A DNA stretch of 64,000 bases from the NCBI RefSeq assembly GCF_902497625.1, contig NZ_CABVGX010000001.1:186001-250000 (forward strand), given 5' to 3'. The notes beneath the pieces were generated by a model, which searched no databases, was not told where the DNA came from, and saw only the letters and a list, made by a program, of their open reading frames with translations. Positions 61,414 to 64,000 of the stretch are shown one piece after another (positions within the stretch are counted from its first letter, which is position 1; every line of letters begins with the position of its first letter). The translations under genes and the position numbers were made by a program. Source of the stretch: Pseudomonas fluorescens (lineage in GTDB: Bacteria > Pseudomonadota > Gammaproteobacteria > Pseudomonadales > Pseudomonadaceae).

Positions 61414-62805
61414 TCACTTGTTTATGGCAATACCAAGAGCCAAATAACAATCGCCGATCGAACGTTGCTCAGTCTCGGCGTACAAACCCAGCTCATCAAC
61501 GGTAGGCCGCCCCAACGCCGTTTCGAACGCCTGCCGATTGGAATGCACGCCATAATGTGTCTGTGCCGCATCACCCAGATTTGACTGAAAAATCCCCGCT
61601 GCGCTGACCGGCAGGAAATCTTCGTATACCAGCGGTTCCATCCGCACATGGCCATCGCGCAGCAGGTCCTCAAGCGATGCATCACACAGGCCGTTCGCCG
61701 ACAGACCTTTTTCCGTCACGAAATAGCGAAAATACGCCAGTTCCTGCTGGCGCATGCCCTCGAGGGTGTCAGGAAATTCGCTGAAATGCTGCGTCATCAG
61801 CGCGTTGTAACGTGCGGCATTGGCTTCGTTGGGGAAGTCCTGCAGTTCGTCGCGAGCGGCGTTGAGCAGGCGATCGTACAGCGCCCGGCCCTTCGCGGTG
61901 AGCGCGGCGCCGCGCTGTTCGATTTCACCGAAGCGGGCGCTGTGACTCCCTGGCGTGTCGCCTTGATCGGCAAACGCGACAGGCTCGTCCAGCGCCTTGA
62001 AACTGGTTTGGCGCAACAGGATCGGACACTGCCGACGGGGCGGGCCTTCGATCACTGCTTTGGGAGTGATGCCATGCTCGGGCATTTGTGCCTGCACGAT
62101 GTCGATGTCGAGCGTGCGCGGCGTCAGGTGATTGATGTGCGGGCCCTTGAACGCGACGACGTCGGCAATCAACCGATGTTGCGCGCTGAGTTGCTGGTAC
62201 TGCCCGGCTGTGACGGTGGCGTTGTGATGCCAGCGGAAGGTTTCCAGAGCCTGTTCGACGAAATCCTGGGCATCCTGTTCGCCAAGTCCCCCCTGCGCCT
62301 CGGCACGCTCGATCAGCTTCAAGGCCGACGGCGTGAAAATCGAACGTTTATCCAGCACGGACTGCGCAAAAGCGCGCAATCGCGAATCCTCGATCAACTC
62401 CAGCCGCAGCAGCGATGTGAATACCCGAAACGGACTGACTTGCAATGCACCCTCATGCACTGCTCGAAAAGCAGTCGAATGCACCGGCACGCCGGCTGGC
62501 GTCAAATCGTAATAGCCAACAGGTTGCATGCCCATCACCGCAAACAGCCGTGCAAGGGTAGCCAGCTCTTGGGCGGTACCGACGCGAATGGCGCCATGGC
62601 GTTCCAGGTCAAGACGTTGAATTTCGCCGGTGCTGTCCAACTGCCTGGCAATTTGCGAATCGCTGTCCAGCACATGGCGGTTGGTTTTTTCCACCAGTTC
62701 CATCAGCGCGCCGTACAGCGGCACTTCTTCGCGGTACATATCAGACATCGCTTTGGAGAAGCGTTGGCGGATCAGGTCAGGGCAGACGAAGCTCGGGTGG
62801 CTCAT
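61414..62805 (-). CDS. hglS: 2-oxoadipate dioxygenase/decarboxylase HglS (DUF1338)
   Basis: A 463-residue iron enzyme that converts 2-oxoadipate to D-2-hydroxyglutarate in D-lysine catabolism of pseudomonads. DUF1338 features are visible: the VHSTAFR segment with the substrate arginine, HHNATVTAGQYQQLSAQHRLIADVVAFKGPHINHLTPRTLDID, and VKAVIEGPPRR-like PKAVIEGPPRRQCPILLRQTSFKAL. I chose the ATG at 62805 because AGGAA precedes it and 94 codons of upstream frame are not conserved in form. Neighbouring genes are not lysine genes. Confidence 0.85.
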   Translation of the reverse strand: MSHPSFVCPDLIRQRFSKAMSDMYREEVPLYGALMELVEKTNRHVLDSDSQIARQLDSTGEIQRLDLERHGAIRVGTAQELATLARLFAVMGMQPVGYYDLTPAGVPVHSTAFRAVHEGALQVSPFRVFTSLLRLELIEDSRLRAFAQSVLDKRSIFTPSALKLIERAEAQGGLGEQDAQDFVEQALETFRWHHNATVTAGQYQQLSAQHRLIADVVAFKGPHINHLTPRTLDIDIVQAQMPEHGITPKAVIEGPPRRQCPILLRQTSFKALDEPVAFADQGDTPGSHSARFGEIEQRGAALTAKGRALYDRLLNAARDELQDFPNEANAARYNALMTQHFSEFPDTLEGMRQQELAYFRYFVTEKGLSANGLCDASLEDLLRDGHVRMEPLVYEDFLPVSAAGIFQSNLGDAAQTHYGVHSNRQAFETALGRPTVDELGLYAETEQRSIGDCYLALGIAINK

Positions 62806-62914
62806 GAAAAATTCCTGGCGCGGTGACGTAGAGGTTGCTCGAAAAGATCGCAGCCTTCTACTACGCCGACAAACGAAGAATCTTACGGACTTCATTCTGC
62901 AAAGGACTGGTACC

Positions 62915-63871
62915 TCAACGCATGCGCTGATCCTGAGGGCTTTCCAGGCGTCGGGATGCCAGAAATTCCCGATACAGGCTCGCTGTGCCCGAAGGATCTT
63001 CCACCATGGGCATGTGACCGATGCCTTCCAGCACCTCGACGCGCAGGTCCTCGATGCCTTTGCTCCAGACGGAGATGCTGCTGACATCGATCAGGCGGTC
63101 CTTGCGACCCCAGACCAATAACGCCGGGCATTTGATCTCGGCCAGCCTTGGCTCCATCGGCGGGCTCGCGCGAAAATCCCGGAAGATCTCTTCAAGCTCC
63201 TCGCGGGACCGTTGATAACGTTGCGCTACAGCGTCCAGCACCACGCCGGGCACCCACGGGGGCTGGGCCATGGTCATCTCGTAGAATTGGCGGAATTCTT
63301 CCCGGGAATGGATCAGGAACGGGTTGTGGCCCTTGGCCAAATGCCGCTCCAGATCGCTGGTCTCAGGCGCGGTTACACCGGCCGGGTCGATCAAGGCAAC
63401 CGATGCGATCCGGTCCGGGTAAGTCGCTGCGAGCCAGGCTGCCATGTAGCCGCCCATGGAATTGCCGATCACATGGACCTTCTCCACCCCGCACACGTCC
63501 AGCAATTGAATCATCCGCTTGGCCTGCAACGGAATGTCATACCCGCCGCCGGCCTTGAAGCCGGTTTCGCCGTGCCCGGCAATGTCCGGGATGATCACCC
63601 GATAAGTGCCGACAAAATGTCGAGCGAAACGTAGCCACAGATTTTTATCGGCGCTGTAGCCGTGCAGCATCAAAACGCTGCTGGACGCTTCATAGGGGCC
63701 GCCTTGCCAGGTCGAGACGGTCATCTCGGAGATCGGCACGACGATCTTGTGCAGTCGATACAGCCTGGCTTCAGCCGCCATGCTCAAGTCATACAGCCAG
63801 TAACCGATCGCCGGATAGCTCAACCAGCTCCAGGCCACGAATACCGCCAATGCAGCCAACAGTAAAAGCAT
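62915..63871 (-). CDS. Membrane-anchored alpha/beta hydrolase
   Basis: A 318-residue hydrolase. Residues 1-18 are hydrophobic (LLLLAALAVFVAWSWLSYP), an anchor or signal. The fold shows LMLHGYSADKNLW (oxyanion hole) and GNSMGGYMAAWLA with nucleophile Ser138. WGRKDRLIDVSS supplies the aspartate and EGIGHMPMVEDP the histidine. It is similar in layout to lipases and C-C hydrolases; the substrate is unknown. Its neighbour hglS lies 109 bases downstream on the same strand, but the gap makes co-transcription uncertain. Confidence 0.85.
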   Translation of the reverse strand: MLLLLAALAVFVAWSWLSYPAIGYWLYDLSMAAEARLYRLHKIVVPISEMTVSTWQGGPYEASSSVLMLHGYSADKNLWLRFARHFVGTYRVIIPDIAGHGETGFKAGGGYDIPLQAKRMIQLLDVCGVEKVHVIGNSMGGYMAAWLAATYPDRIASVALIDPAGVTAPETSDLERHLAKGHNPFLIHSREEFRQFYEMTMAQPPWVPGVVLDAVAQRYQRSREELEEIFRDFRASPPMEPRLAEIKCPALLVWGRKDRLIDVSSISVWSKGIEDLRVEVLEGIGHMPMVEDPSGTASLYREFLASRRLESPQDQRMR

Positions 63872-63910
63872 CGTGTGCCCCCTTTTTTCAGATAACTCTT
63901 TTCGAAAAGG

Positions 63911-64000
63911 TTACGACAGGATGTGATCGGCGGATTTCAGTGCCCGGGTCAACCTGTAGTAACTGAAGCTGAATCCCGGAAACATCGCAATCACATGCCC
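63911..64000 (-). CDS. C-terminal end of an unidentified gene
   Basis: The last 29 residues of a gene that starts outside the window (GHVIAMFPGFSFSYYRLTRA ... HILS, then TAA). The frame is open to the window edge. The piece is too short to identify. Confidence 0.55.
   Translation of the reverse strand, partial: GHVIAMFPGFSFSYYRLTRALKSADHILS

Noticed and set aside
61648..62826. 392-codon open frame opposite hglS.
   Set aside because: It is a complement of a well-supported gene and shows no domain or ribosome site.

Overview
The window looks like chromosomal DNA of a fluorescent-group Pseudomonas. Supporting signs are the high G+C content with third-position G/C preference, an OprD-family porin, two FecI/FecR iron-signalling pairs, REP doublets of the P. 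fluorescens type, and several small proteins typical of the genus. The species call is inferred from these features; no database was searched. The only RNA gene is one candidate structured leader. I found no tRNA, rRNA, CRISPR array or intact insertion sequence.

Layout. (1) 0-7.5 kb: the tail of a dehydrogenase-like gene, msrA, then a LacI-type regulator divergent from a four-gene uptake and deamination operon (NCS2 permease, amidohydrolase, TauE/SafE permease, OprD porin). Its promoter has two palindromic operators just downstream. (2) 7.6-16 kb: a lysine-rich protein, a NERD/zinc-ribbon protein, two chemoreceptors, a PAS-GGDEF-EAL protein and an AT-rich stretch of 1.3 kb without genes. (3) 16.3-20.3 kb: sigma factor, anti-sigma factor and TonB-dependent receptor with a candidate Fur box. 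(4) 20.6-23.5 kb: a tightly coupled operon of a small helical protein, a double-domain KaiC-like ATPase and a soluble histidine kinase. (5) 24.3-30.9 kb: a less G+C-rich accessory block with a catalytically degenerate tyrosine-recombinase-like protein, a Septu-type ATPase/HNH defence pair (ptuA-ptuB), unrecognised genes, two decayed genes, stray gene tails and short tandem repeats. This is the defence-island-like part of the window. (6) 31-36.5 kb: a small protein with a structured leader, a MATE exporter, a YceI protein, a second FecI/FecR pair without a receptor, and an EamA transporter whose stop codon lies in a REP element. (7) 36.8-53.8 kb: a 16-gene exopolysaccharide cluster on the minus strand, mostly with 4-base overlaps. 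(8) 54.1-64 kb: a phosphoethanolamine-transferase-like enzyme, an ABC exporter with an AttH-like lipoprotein, small acidic proteins, a DJ-1/PfpI protein, hglS, a lipase-like hydrolase and the end of one more gene.

How the genes work together. Ugd and the UDP-glucuronate epimerase supply uronic-acid nucleotides. The sugar transferase and three glycosyltransferases would build a lipid-linked unit. The Wzx-like flippase, the O-antigen ligase/polymerase-type protein, the Wzz-like and Wza-like proteins and a degenerate BY-kinase-like protein would flip, polymerise and export it. A polysaccharide deacetylase, a ChbG-like deacetylase and three acyltransferase-like proteins probably modify it. The whole set reads as a Wzx/Wzy-type acidic exopolysaccharide locus that I cannot match to alginate, Psl or Pel.
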